From QAMX01 sp964448855 (lineage in GTDB: Bacteria; Bacillota; Clostridia; Oscillospirales; QAMX01), in assembly GCA_964448855.1 (NCBI GenBank), contig CAYUXI010000001.1:124001-188000 (forward strand): DNA of 64,000 nucleotides. The letters are read 5' to 3'. Made by a program: the position numbers and the translations under genes. The notes under the pieces are model-generated. The model had not been told where the DNA came from. It saw nothing but the letters and a program-made list of their open reading frames with translations, and did not search any database. This document shows positions 1 to 7,233 of the stretch, piece after piece; the stretch's first letter is position 1, and every line of letters starts with the position of its first letter.

Positions 1-249
1 TCCGGCGGATACAACATCGCCCTCTTCCACACAGATTTCTGTGATTTCTGCGGGGCTACCTATGGAAAGGCGCGCAGTGTGCACAGATTGCAATACGCCG
101 GAGCAGCTGGCGGTCTCGTAAACTGTGGCCTGAGAAGGCGAAACGACATGAACGACAGGCGGCGTTTCGCGAATCAGTCCGGGCAGCCAATACCAGAGGA
201 TGCCCAGAATCACGGCGGAGAGCGATATGGTGACAAGCAATCTTTTCAT
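1..249 (-). CDS. Membrane-fusion / efflux periplasmic-adaptor protein, N-terminal part (cut by window edge)
   Basis: Reading leftward from the ATG at 249 gives 83 residues that run off the window. An N-terminal hydrophobic anchor (about residues 4-23, LLVTISLSAVILGILWYWL) is followed by a segment of the type VVHVVSPSQATVYE, then a stretch ending in EICVEEGDVVSAG. That last part is typical of the first half of the biotinyl-lipoyl-like hairpin domain of HlyD/RND-type adaptors, where EGDxVxxG is conserved. The inferred role is an envelope adaptor linking an inner-membrane transporter to export, but the transporter would lie outside the window. It may equally be a MacA-like or sporulation-associated adaptor. 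Only the start is visible, so the family call is moderate. Confidence 0.55.
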   Translation of the reverse strand, partial: MKRLLVTISLSAVILGILWYWLPGLIRETPPVVHVVSPSQATVYETASCSGVLQSVHTARLSIGSPAEITEICVEEGDVVSAG

Positions 250-369
250 GTATAAAAATGCCCCCTGAGATAAACAATGAAATCATGTTATTTATTGTTT
301 ATCCGAGAAGGCAAAAATATAAGGCGCTCACACAAAAATCAAGTGGAAAAAGAAAGAAGGCAACAAGTG

Positions 370-702
370 ATGGGACTGATTCCCTGCACCATGGACTGTA
401 TCTATGAGCATGAGGGCGAATGCGCTCTGGACAGAGCGGTTTCCGCGGGAACAGACCGGGGCGAGCTGTGCGCCTATTATATACGGCGCACCGAACAGCG
501 AACGGTTACTTCACCGAATAAATGGAATCCAGATGCTGAATCAGAGATGCCATCATGTCGCTGTTGTGATCCGGCAGAATCACATCCGCCTGCTTCTTCA
601 CGGCAGCCACAGCGTTCTCCGGCGCAAACGCAATCTGGGAGGCGCGCAGCATCGGCAGATCATTTTCCTGATCTCCGGCCGCATACAGATGGCGCTTGTT
701 GA
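370..702 (+). CDS. Small Cys-rich protein of unknown function (clostridial MGxIPCxxxC type)
   Basis: The ATG at 370 has a purine-rich GAAGG about nine bases upstream. The first ~45 residues (MGLIPCTMDCIYEHEGECAL then ELCAYYI) show four cysteines in a C-x3-C-x7-C-x(n)-C pattern. This recalls a short clostridial family of about 50-60 residues that I know only as an uncharacterised group, often misnamed hydroxymyristoyl-ACP dehydratase. Metal binding is possible but unproven. The frame stays open past 500 and ends at 702, antisense to the last ~200 bp of the convergent HAD gene. That tail is Ser/Arg/Pro-rich and looks like read-through, so the functional part is probably only 370 to about 500. 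An in-frame upstream ATG exists at 277 but adds a sequence unlike the family. Confidence 0.4.
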   Translation: MGLIPCTMDCIYEHEGECALDRAVSAGTDRGELCAYYIRRTEQRTVTSPNKWNPDAESEMPSCRCCDPAESHPPASSRQPQRSPAQTQSGRRAASADHFPDLRPHTDGAC

Positions 703-1321
703 CATTCAAAATCTGAGCCAGCTTCAAAGCTCCGATTCCCTTGTCCACGCACAGATTGAATACCTCCAGAAAGACCGGCGACGAAAAACAGACCGATGCT
801 TTCTTGTAGTTTGCTTCGATCATGGCCGCGACTTTGGTCAGATCTTCCGTCGAACCAGTGAACAAAACCTTTAACCACGGGAACGGCATATCTGCCGGTG
901 TATGATACAAAGTGTGTTCAATCGAAAAATCGAGCATATGCTTCAGGGAAATTTGATTCGCTTGGACTAAACCGGTGCGCTTGTGCGCGTAAATCTCCAG
1001 AGCGACATTCGGAAATTCGGTTAAGATCTGTTCGCAGAGCGGACAAAAATCTTCTTCCAGAGAAACCTGATGCAGAATGTTGCCGTTTCCCATGCTGACG
1101 ATCTGTGCGCCGTTGGCGAAGATCACGGGGGCATTCAGGATCATTTGTCTGTAAATTCCCATAAACGACTGGAAGAGACGCCCTGTTGCGAAGGTGAAAT
1201 ACCCGCCCTCGCTGATAAAATAGCGGATTGCTTCAGCGCTCTTTGCACCAATCTGTTTTTTGCTGTCTAAAAGCGTGCCATCCAGGTCTGTGACAATCAA
1301 AACGTTTGAAAATTTACCCAT
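506..1321 (-). CDS. HAD-superfamily hydrolase, Cof/type IIB
   Basis: The start at 1321 (MGKFSNVLIVTDLDGTLLDS) is preceded by AAGGAA at good spacing; a longer upstream reading would overlap thiT. The 271-residue protein has the class IIB HAD layout: nucleophile motif DLDGTLLDS at the N-terminus, a FATGR motif II near residue 50, an alpha/beta cap in the middle, and a C-terminal AAGDQENDLPML motif with FAPENAVAAVK, all diagnostic for Cof-like sugar- or cofactor-phosphate phosphatases. It lies 16 bp downstream of thiT in the same TPP-riboswitch transcript, so a phosphatase role in thiamine metabolism (for example on thiamine phosphate or a pyrimidine phosphate) is a reasonable inference. Substrate range in this family is broad and cannot be read from sequence. 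Confidence 0.88.
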   Translation of the reverse strand: MGKFSNVLIVTDLDGTLLDSKKQIGAKSAEAIRYFISEGGYFTFATGRLFQSFMGIYRQMILNAPVIFANGAQIVSMGNGNILHQVSLEEDFCPLCEQILTEFPNVALEIYAHKRTGLVQANQISLKHMLDFSIEHTLYHTPADMPFPWLKVLFTGSTEDLTKVAAMIEANYKKASVCFSSPVFLEVFNLCVDKGIGALKLAQILNVNKRHLYAAGDQENDLPMLRASQIAFAPENAVAAVKKQADVILPDHNSDMMASLIQHLDSIYSVK

Positions 1322-1337
1322 ACTCAAATTCCTTATG

Positions 1338-1901
1338 TTACGATTTTGAAGGCTGAAGATAGCGTTCCGGAAGATAGCGGACAATCAGGAACGCAGACAA
1401 AGCAGTGAGAATGATTTCCGGAATCATATAGGTTCCGTTATATGCAACGGAATACGGGAAAACAGCCCAGCCATCCCAGGCATAGCTTCCCCACAGCAGG
1501 ATTCCAGATACAATGTGACAACCATACCGAAGAGTTGTACATACAAGAGCAGCATAAATAAGCCCGAGTCTCTTTTTTCGAAAGAAAGCTGACAGACTCA
1601 AAACGCCAAATGCCATGAAATAATCCAACAGAAGCATGAGAAGATATGTGCTGAGTCCATCCGCCGGTGGCACCAGAGCGTGATTCTGAAACAGCTGCAG
1701 CACGGCATACACGAGGCTGGAACCCAAACCAAACAGGAAGCCAGAGCGATACCCGATGAAAAGAATGGGCAGCATGGAAAAACAGGTCACGGCACCGCCA
1801 TACGGCAGAAATTGAATTTGGATATAACTCAGCACAAAGGCCAATGCGACGAAAACGGCAGATTCCGTCAGCTTCTGAATCCGGGAACGATGAGCAGACA
1901 T
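1338..1901 (-). CDS. thiT: Thiamine ECF transporter substrate-binding component ThiT
   Basis: A 187-residue membrane protein starting at 1901, preceded by AGGAGAAGG. Six hydrophobic segments are visible. The ThiT/YuaJ hallmarks are present: a start with RIQKLTESAVFVALAFVLSY, then LPYGGAVTCFSMLPILFIGYR in TM2-3, and an aromatic-rich C-terminal region with GCHIVSGILLWGSYAWDG and YSVAYNGTYMIPEIIL, which in this family builds the thiamine pocket. It would work with a shared EcfT/EcfA module encoded elsewhere. It is preceded by a TPP riboswitch and its own promoter, so it should be expressed when thiamine pyrophosphate is scarce. Earlier in-frame non-ATG starts would run into the riboswitch. Confidence 0.95.
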   Translation of the reverse strand: MSAHRSRIQKLTESAVFVALAFVLSYIQIQFLPYGGAVTCFSMLPILFIGYRSGFLFGLGSSLVYAVLQLFQNHALVPPADGLSTYLLMLLLDYFMAFGVLSLSAFFRKKRLGLIYAALVCTTLRYGCHIVSGILLWGSYAWDGWAVFPYSVAYNGTYMIPEIILTALSAFLIVRYLPERYLQPSKS

Positions 1902-1966
1902 ACAACCTTCTCCTGTAATTTCAAGTTGTCTGATCCGCTCAAAGCCCAAATGAGAAACTGTCAAAA

Positions 1967-2053
1967 AACACTTCCTACGCCGGCATTATCCGGATCAGGT
2001 TCCTGGGTTTCGGTTATTTCAACCGATCTCAGCCGCAAACTTGCAGCACCCCA
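1967..2053 (-). promoter_or_regulatory. TPP riboswitch (THI element)
   Basis: On the minus strand the sequence contains GGGGTGC, GGCTGAGA, a variable stem (TCGGTTGAAATAACCGA), ACCCAGGAACCTGATC, then GGATAATGCCGGCGTAGGAAG, which is the complete conserved core of the THI box in order. It sits between the promoter at 2096-2124 and thiT. The roughly 65 nt between its 3' end and the thiT ATG is short, and I see no clear U-run terminator there, so control at translation initiation or by a weak terminator is likely. Aptamer identification is by direct motif match. Confidence 0.96.
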
Positions 2054-2088
2054 TCTGTTTTGTTCTGTGGTTTTGTATCGAAAGAGAA

Positions 2089-3039
2089 CTATACCATTTT
2101 ACTCCATGAGGACAGCTTTGTCAAGACCTGTCGAAATGAATCCGGGACAGGTGCAGAAAACTCCAGGTATTCCTGCGTAGACGGATGCACAAAGCCGATA
2201 TGCCCCGCGTGCAGACACTGACCGGACAGCCAGGGAAACCAGCGCTGATCGCGCTCCAGATTGCCATATACAGGATCTCCGGCGACCGGATGCCCCTGTG
2301 AAGCGCAATGAACGCGAATCTGATGGGTGCGTCCGGTATAGAGCGTCAGCTCCATGTGCGAATACGTACAGCCGTGTGCCGAATAGACGGCCAATGTGCG
2401 GTAGTCCGTCCGGGCAAAACGCCCTTTCTCAGCTACAGCCATTTTCTTGCGATCGCGTTCGCTGCGGGCGATGGGCAGAACGATCGAGCCTTCCATGTCG
2501 GAAAACCGACCGAAGACGATGGCTTCGTAGCGCCGACTGAAGCTGTGCGAGCTGATCTGATCGGCCAATGCGGCGTGTGCCCGGTCATTTTTGGCAACAA
2601 TCAAAAGCCCGCTGGTATCTTTGTCGATTCGATGCACAATCCCCGGACGGATGACGCCGTTGATACCGGACAAGGAAGAACCGCAATGATACAGCAAGGC
2701 ATTGACGAGCGTCCCGGATTCGTTTCCGGGAGCGGGATGGACACACATTCCCTGCGGCTTGTTCACGACGAGCAAATCCTGATCCTCGAAGACGATGTCC
2801 AGGGGCAAAGCTTCCGGCTCGGCTGTGGTTGCACGGGGTTCAGGTACGACAACTTGAAAGACATCCCCCTGCATGACGATATGCTTTTTGGAGCACGGCT
2901 CACCGTTTACAGAAACGGCGCCCTGCTCCATCAATTGCTGGATACCGTTCCGCGAAAAGGCTTCAAGCTGCTCAGACAGGAAAACATCCGAACGCTTGCC
3001 GCAATCCACCGGTTCCGGACTCACATGAAGGGTGGTCAT
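2089..3039 (-). CDS. rluD: RluA/RluD-family 23S rRNA pseudouridine synthase
   Basis: 316 residues. The N-terminal S4-like RNA-binding region (about 1-75, with LSEQLEAFSRNGIQQLMEQGAVSVNG) is followed by the catalytic domain. This carries VVNKPQGMCVHPAPGN and the signature GIVHRIDKDTSGLLIVAKND with the catalytic Asp, then the TGRTHQIRVHCASQGHPVAGDPVYG motif region. The ATG at 3039 overlaps the lspA stop by four bases (ATGA), so the two are translationally coupled. lspA followed by an rluD-type gene is the usual order in Firmicutes. The exact target uridines are not readable; RluD (1911/1915/1917-type positions) is the family default. Confidence 0.93.
   Translation of the reverse strand: MTTLHVSPEPVDCGKRSDVFLSEQLEAFSRNGIQQLMEQGAVSVNGEPCSKKHIVMQGDVFQVVVPEPRATTAEPEALPLDIVFEDQDLLVVNKPQGMCVHPAPGNESGTLVNALLYHCGSSLSGINGVIRPGIVHRIDKDTSGLLIVAKNDRAHAALADQISSHSFSRRYEAIVFGRFSDMEGSIVLPIARSERDRKKMAVAEKGRFARTDYRTLAVYSAHGCTYSHMELTLYTGRTHQIRVHCASQGHPVAGDPVYGNLERDQRWFPWLSGQCLHAGHIGFVHPSTQEYLEFSAPVPDSFRQVLTKLSSWSKMV
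2096..2124 (-). promoter_or_regulatory. Vegetative promoter for the thiT transcript
   Basis: Minus strand TTGACA (2124-2119), 17-base spacer, TAAAAT (2101-2096). It lies inside the 3' end of the rluD-type gene and about 40 bases upstream of the riboswitch. Confidence 0.75.
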
Positions 3040-3575
3040 AAATCAGATGACGGCTGCTCCGCAGTTTTTTTCGCGGGTCGGTCTTCATGAAAGAACAACA
3101 GATAGACGGCCAGCAAAATGGCACCAATCGTCAGACAAATATCTGCAACATTGAAAATGGCAAATGAAATGAACGTCGGTTCAAACAGATCAACCACATA
3201 TTCGCGGACGAGGCGGTCAATAAAGTTGCCGATGGTTCCGGATAGACAAAGCGCCAGGGCACAATATCCAAAAGCGTTTTTCAAAAGCCCCTTCCACAAA
3301 ATCCAGGTGACAATCGCCAGAACCAGAACGGTCAACCCAATAAAAAAGTACCGCTGACCGTTCAACATACTAAAGGCAGCCCCGGTATTTTCCGCATAAT
3401 GCAGCTGCAAAATGCCGGGAATGCACGTCACGGGTCCCTGATCTTTCAAATGCAGAATCGCAAGCACCTTGGTCAGCTGATCGAGCAGAATGCCGCCCAG
3501 CGTAATCGGCAGGACAATCAGGAATGTGCGCTTCAACTGTGGCGCCATACAGCGCTCAGCGGTCATTTTTGACAT
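3036..3575 (-). CDS. lspA: Lipoprotein signal peptidase (signal peptidase II)
   Basis: The start at 3575 (MSKMTAERCMAPQLKR) has GGAAAGG eight bases upstream and overlaps the divIVA 3' end by 20 bases; an ATG at 3548 is a possible alternative. Four membrane spans are seen. LspA hallmarks: LDQLTK in TM1, YAENTGAAFSML after it, SGTIGNFIDRL with the first catalytic Asp, and FAIFNVADICLTIG with the second. It removes signal peptides from prolipoproteins at the membrane outer face after lipidation by Lgt. Of about 180 residues, the last 20 (EDRPAKKTAEQPSSDL) form a charged tail. Confidence 0.95.
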   Translation of the reverse strand: MSKMTAERCMAPQLKRTFLIVLPITLGGILLDQLTKVLAILHLKDQGPVTCIPGILQLHYAENTGAAFSMLNGQRYFFIGLTVLVLAIVTWILWKGLLKNAFGYCALALCLSGTIGNFIDRLVREYVVDLFEPTFISFAIFNVADICLTIGAILLAVYLLFFHEDRPAKKTAEQPSSDL

Positions 3576-4809
3576 TGTAGGCCTTTCCGAACTGAAGTTC
3601 TTCTTGTCCGTTTTTGTTTGCAACAGGCTGGATCACATCTTCCTCTTCCTCTTCCTCTTCGTCTTCGTCGAGGAAGGCGCGAATGCTGCTTTTGAGGGAA
3701 TGGAAGAAGCCTGGCTTTTTGGCCTTTTCGGACGGTGCAGGTGCAGCTGTCTGAGTGGCCGAAACGGGAGGAATGCGCGGAATGATCTTCGTCGCCTGGC
3801 TATCGGAGAGCTCATCAGCAGAACGATCCGGTGCCTGCGAAAGAATCCCGTTCTTTTTCAAGACGAGAGCAAGTGCTTCTTCGTAAGACAGATTGGAGGT
3901 ATCGACACCCTGTGCGTTCAAATAGACAGACTCCCCTGCATCTACAACGGGCTGTGGGTTGGCTTTGCGGACAGGTTCAACGCACTGCGCAGGCGCAGTT
4001 GCTTCTGGCTGGACAGGCGGCGTCGGTACAGGTGCTGTTTCCTGCTTGGGAGCCGCGTCTTCCGTCGCTTGAACCGGCTCTGTTGATGGCACTGTGGCGG
4101 CGTCCAGTACGGGCTTCGGCGATGGCGCAGACTCCTCTTCGGTCGCAGTCTCCTGGATTTCGTCGGACGGCATCGGCTCGTCCGATGCGGGTTCAACATT
4201 CGTCAGCGCAGCTGCAGCCTCCTCGGACGGTTGCGTTGCGGCCTCATCTGTTGCTGATGTCTCCTGAACGGAATCATTCTCCTCCACCGGCTGCGTCGTC
4301 GGTGCTGCTTCAGCAGCATCGCTCTGCACAGGCTCAGCTTGAAGGGATACGTGTGATGCTTCGCCGAGCTCACGGAGCTGCAGCTCGTATTGCTCGGTCA
4401 ACGATGCAATGAATGCAGCGTGCTCCCTACGCAGCTCCGACAGGCGGTTTTGTTCCTGCTGAATCTGCTCCAGAAGTTCCGAAAGCTGCTGATTCAATTT
4501 TTCCAATTGCACAGCATTATCTTCAACCGGAGCTTCGGCCGGAGCGGCCGCGCTCTGTTCAACAACTGCTTCCGGTGCTTCTGGTGCGGCGGCAGCAGAC
4601 TGCGACTCCCCTTCCGAAGCAGGTGTTACATTCCTGGCTTCCTCCAGCGCTTCGGCGAGAACCTGAAGCTTCTGCTTCAAGACCTGATTCTCTTTTTTGA
4701 ACCCTGTCAGCATTTTCCGTGCTTCATTGACAAACTCATCCACCTGTTCAGGATCGTAGCCACCGAAAACGGTTTTGTCAAAAAAAACTTCTGATTTATT
4801 GTTACTCAT
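3556..4809 (-). CDS. divIVA: DivIVA-domain polarity/division protein with very long Ala/Pro/Glu-rich linker
   Basis: Starts at 4809 (MSNNKSEVFFDKTVFGGYDP). The first ~60 residues form the DivIVA membrane-binding/coiled-coil start (GGYDPEQVDEFVNEARKML followed by KKENQVLKQKLQVLAEALEEA). A second coiled coil lies at about 100-155 (QLEKLNQQLSELLEQIQQEQ). Residues ~160-300 are a low-complexity A/P/E/T/Q linker, and the C-terminus holds a SYEEALALVLKKNGI helix, a basic patch (KKPGFFHSLKSSIRAF) and an acidic run of nine Glu/Asp. At 417 residues it is much longer than the ~160-220 usual in Firmicutes. Its place after sepF and yggT supports a role in septum or pole organisation. The mid-protein sequence is too biased for homology calls. 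Confidence 0.85.
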   Translation of the reverse strand: MSNNKSEVFFDKTVFGGYDPEQVDEFVNEARKMLTGFKKENQVLKQKLQVLAEALEEARNVTPASEGESQSAAAAPEAPEAVVEQSAAAPAEAPVEDNAVQLEKLNQQLSELLEQIQQEQNRLSELRREHAAFIASLTEQYELQLRELGEASHVSLQAEPVQSDAAEAAPTTQPVEENDSVQETSATDEAATQPSEEAAAALTNVEPASDEPMPSDEIQETATEEESAPSPKPVLDAATVPSTEPVQATEDAAPKQETAPVPTPPVQPEATAPAQCVEPVRKANPQPVVDAGESVYLNAQGVDTSNLSYEEALALVLKKNGILSQAPDRSADELSDSQATKIIPRIPPVSATQTAAPAPSEKAKKPGFFHSLKSSIRAFLDEDEEEEEEEDVIQPVANKNGQEELQFGKAYNVKNDR

Positions 4810-4834
4810 GATGTAGAACAGTCCTTTCGGTGTT

Positions 4835-5095
4835 TCAAAGCAGGGATGCAACGAACTGCAGCGTTAGAACGGTCGCCAAATACGACAAATCAATCGGGAA
4901 CCCTTGCCCAATGCCCAACCGGTCAAACAACAGCCGATAGGGCATCAAAAACGGCTCTGTTACGGAACAGAGCAAATCATACAATCTGCCTCCGCCAAAC
5001 CCGGCAAACCAGGAAAGAATCGCTCGAATCAGCAGGAGCAGAGAAATCAGTTCGATCAATGATATTGCAATCGACCGAACAACCGCTGTCAGCAA
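4835..5095 (-). CDS. yggT: YggT/YlmG family membrane protein
   Basis: 86 residues from a TTG at 5095 preceded by GAAGGAGG at seven bases; no ATG fits. Two hydrophobic helices flank a conserved loop: SLLLLIRAILSWF, then LYDLLCSVTEPFLMPYRLLF, where TEPFLxPxR is the YggT signature, and a second helix DLSYLATVLTLQFVASLL. The family is found beside sepF in Gram-positive bacteria and has been linked to cell division, nucleoid shape or osmotic tolerance, but the molecular role is unknown. It sits 21 bp after sepF and 25 bp before divIVA. Confidence 0.9.
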   Translation of the reverse strand: MLTAVVRSIAISLIELISLLLLIRAILSWFAGFGGGRLYDLLCSVTEPFLMPYRLLFDRLGIGQGFPIDLSYLATVLTLQFVASLL

Positions 5096-5116
5096 AAAGA
5101 TGCCTCCTTCTGTGAA

Positions 5117-5590
5117 TCAGAAGTACAAGCCGTTGGATTCCAGCTCATCGATGATATCGCCCATAATGCCGACATTGTACGGCGTAATCAAAAATGTGCT
5201 GTTGGCGATTTTCTGGAATTTCCCCTGGAAGGCATAGGCGACGCCGCTCAAAAAGTCCAACAGGCGGCGGGCAATTTCCTTGTTTGTCTGCTCAAGATTG
5301 ATGACAACCGTCCGCTTTTCTTTCAAATGATCGGCGATTTCGGTGGCATCTTCAAACTTATCCGGTTTGACAAGAACAACCTGCAGCTGCGCGGTTGCAT
5401 TGATGTTGACCACGCGATTGCCACGCGTATACGGCGTTGCAGCCGGCTGGTCATAGGTCGTTGTATTTCCAGAAACGGATGGGGTCGGACGCTGTTCCGG
5501 CATGGAAGAATGCGGAACGTATTCTTCGAATTCTTCATCCTCGTAGTCGTCTGCGTCTGTCCATTTTTTTATCCGATCGATCAAGCTCAT
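5117..5590 (-). CDS. sepF: Cell division protein SepF
   Basis: 157 residues from ATG 5590 (MSLIDRIKKWTDADDYEDEE); two codons upstream a second ATG is possible. It has an N-terminal amphipathic membrane anchor, an acidic and Pro/Thr linker (~20-65), and the C-terminal SepF core. The core has the pattern VVLVKPDKFEDATEIADHLKE, then TVVINLEQTNKEIARRLLDF, then SGVAYAFQGKFQKI and FLITPYNVGI. SepF bundles FtsZ filaments and ties them to the membrane. It heads the sepF-yggT-divIVA-lspA-rluD run with its own promoter at 5624-5652. The ylmE gene that often sits immediately upstream is absent here. Confidence 0.96.
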   Translation of the reverse strand: MSLIDRIKKWTDADDYEDEEFEEYVPHSSMPEQRPTPSVSGNTTTYDQPAATPYTRGNRVVNINATAQLQVVLVKPDKFEDATEIADHLKEKRTVVINLEQTNKEIARRLLDFLSGVAYAFQGKFQKIANSTFLITPYNVGIMGDIIDELESNGLYF

Positions 5591-5623
5591 AATCAAGTGC
5601 CTCCTATTTTTGTATCTACATAT

Positions 5624-5652
5624 ATTATCTTAAATTTAGCTGAAAAAGTCAA
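5624..5652 (-). promoter_or_regulatory. Promoter upstream of sepF
   Basis: Minus strand TTGACT (5652-5647), 17-base spacer, GATAAT (5629-5624), in the 90-bp gap between the HlyD-like gene and sepF. The good spacing suggests the division genes are transcribed separately from the upstream adaptor/hfq block. Confidence 0.65.
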
Positions 5653-5686
5653 CACCATCCGGCGAAAAAACGGGGGTTGTTGGAAA

Positions 5687-6925
5687 TTATTTTACGATTT
5701 TCCCGTCATACAGGTCATTTCGGCCTAAAATAATTTCATCGTATAAGAACAGCTGTTTCTTATCGGTTGAGTTGGATTCTACGATGTAATAGCTGTCACC
5801 GGTGTAAAGAATGCGAACCGGTTTGAATACCGCCTTGGCACCTTCTAAAACGTAGACGCCGGGCGAGCCATCCAAAACGCGCAAGCCTTCCTGAGAAATC
5901 TTAAACCCGGTGTAGGTGTCCAGAATGATGGTACACTGCTGGTCGCGTTCCGAGGCCATATTGGAGAGTGGGACATCACACCGGAAGACAGCAAGCACGG
6001 CGTTGGCGGATGCATCCCGCTCCAAACGGGTGACGGATGCCGTGACGCGATCCCCTGCGATTTGCAGCGGGTAGGATGTATCAACCGACAGCCGTGCAGC
6101 TTCCGTATCGGAAAGAGGAACTGCGGCATACCAAGTGTAGCCGTAGACCATTTTGCCAAATACGGTGCTGGATGTGATGGTCGAAGCGGGAAACTCACGC
6201 TTTTTTTGCAGAGAGGAAACCGTCATATCCTCCACAAAAGCCAGCGTCAGCAACGGCTCATAGCCATCCGCGGACTGCACATAGTACCCGGCCGTATCGG
6301 TTGTCAATTGTTGCATATCAGCTTCCAGGCTGGCCTGAAGTGTAGAAATGCTCTGCTTGAGCTCTGCGATAGTCGTTTGCAGATTTCCGTCTTTCAGAGC
6401 CAATTCACGCTTTAGAATCTGCGCTTCCATCTCAAAAAAGACGGACGAAAGATCGTGTTCCAGAATTCCACCATCCGAAAAGGCAGAATACGTGCGAAGC
6501 GACGAATAAATCCCGTGATTCAGAGACGGCAACGCAGAGGGCGTGTTGTCTGTTTGCGACAGACTCTGGTACAGCGCCAGACGAGTTCGTGCCTCTGTGA
6601 GCTGTTCGTATTTCTCCAGATTCTCCTGCGAAGAGAAGCTGACGGCAATGCTGCTCCCGGCACTGACTCGTTCACCGTTTTGAACCACCGGGTAATAGAC
6701 ACGGCCATCCTGCTTATAAATGATTTCTTCATCACGAATCAAGACACAGTCAGCCAGAATGCCGTCATCAACGGACACGGATTCAACGACAGCTGTCAGC
6801 AGAGCAGATTGGTTGGAAACAATGACCATATAGATTGCATAGCCAAGGATACCGGCCGCCAACAATGCAATCACAGACCAGACAATCCGTGGAATATGCA
6901 GCCGAGAGTTGAATGATCGATTCAT
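5687..6925 (-). CDS. HlyD-like membrane adaptor protein encoded beside sepF
   Basis: 412 residues starting MNRSFNSRLHIPRIVWSVIA. There is one N-terminal membrane helix (~14-34), then a short half-lipoyl segment with DGRVYYPVVQNGERVSAGSS (GERVSAG is the adaptor turn motif). A helical hairpin lies at ~80-210 (Gln/Leu-rich coiled coil SKxLA-like in the middle), followed by a beta-rich C-terminal half with a second barrel-like region. The closest type is the HlyD-family adaptors of Gram-positive bacteria, but no ABC/MFS partner gene is next to it. Its place between hfq and sepF suggests an envelope role linked to division. Function is unknown; the fold call is moderately sure. Confidence 0.65.
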   Translation of the reverse strand: MNRSFNSRLHIPRIVWSVIALLAAGILGYAIYMVIVSNQSALLTAVVESVSVDDGILADCVLIRDEEIIYKQDGRVYYPVVQNGERVSAGSSIAVSFSSQENLEKYEQLTEARTRLALYQSLSQTDNTPSALPSLNHGIYSSLRTYSAFSDGGILEHDLSSVFFEMEAQILKRELALKDGNLQTTIAELKQSISTLQASLEADMQQLTTDTAGYYVQSADGYEPLLTLAFVEDMTVSSLQKKREFPASTITSSTVFGKMVYGYTWYAAVPLSDTEAARLSVDTSYPLQIAGDRVTASVTRLERDASANAVLAVFRCDVPLSNMASERDQQCTIILDTYTGFKISQEGLRVLDGSPGVYVLEGAKAVFKPVRILYTGDSYYIVESNSTDKKQLFLYDEIILGRNDLYDGKIVK

Positions 6926-6955
6926 TCCGTCACTTCCTGAATGATGTGTGTGAAA

Positions 6956-7186
6956 TCAGTCCTCATCTTCGGAAAAATCCAGGGATTTATCCGGAACAAC
7001 CGTCGAAATGGCGTGCTTGTAGACCAGACGTTGACGCCCCTCTACTTCCAATACGACTGTGAAGCTGTCAAAGCAGCGGACGTAGCCCTTGAATTGAAAG
7101 CCATTGACCAGAAAAATGGTGACCATGACCTTCTCCTTGCGGGCTTGGTTGAGAAAAGCATCCTGAATATTTTGTTTTTGTGTCAT
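6956..7186 (-). CDS. hfq: RNA chaperone Hfq
   Basis: 76 residues from ATG 7186 (MTQKQNIQDAFLNQARKEK), preceded by a GAGG-containing ribosome site. Sm1 is present as VMVTIFLVNGFQFKGYVRCFDSFTVVLE, and Sm2 as LVYKHAISTVVP (YKHAIST is near-diagnostic). A short acidic tail (SLDFSEDED) follows. Hfq forms a hexameric ring that binds sRNAs and mRNAs; the family's Gln8 and the FxxFD-type uridine pocket equivalents are present. It follows miaA by 47 bp, the widely conserved miaA-hfq order. Confidence 0.97.
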   Translation of the reverse strand: MTQKQNIQDAFLNQARKEKVMVTIFLVNGFQFKGYVRCFDSFTVVLEVEGRQRLVYKHAISTVVPDKSLDFSEDED

Positions 7187-7233
7187 ATAAACCTCCTCAG
7201 ACATGGCGAAAACTGACGTTGAAAAGAAACCAA

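Noticed and set aside
3640..4620. Repeat array in the divIVA linker
   Set aside because: Degenerate codon repeats for Glu, Ala and Pro, not a CRISPR or VNTR with fixed units.
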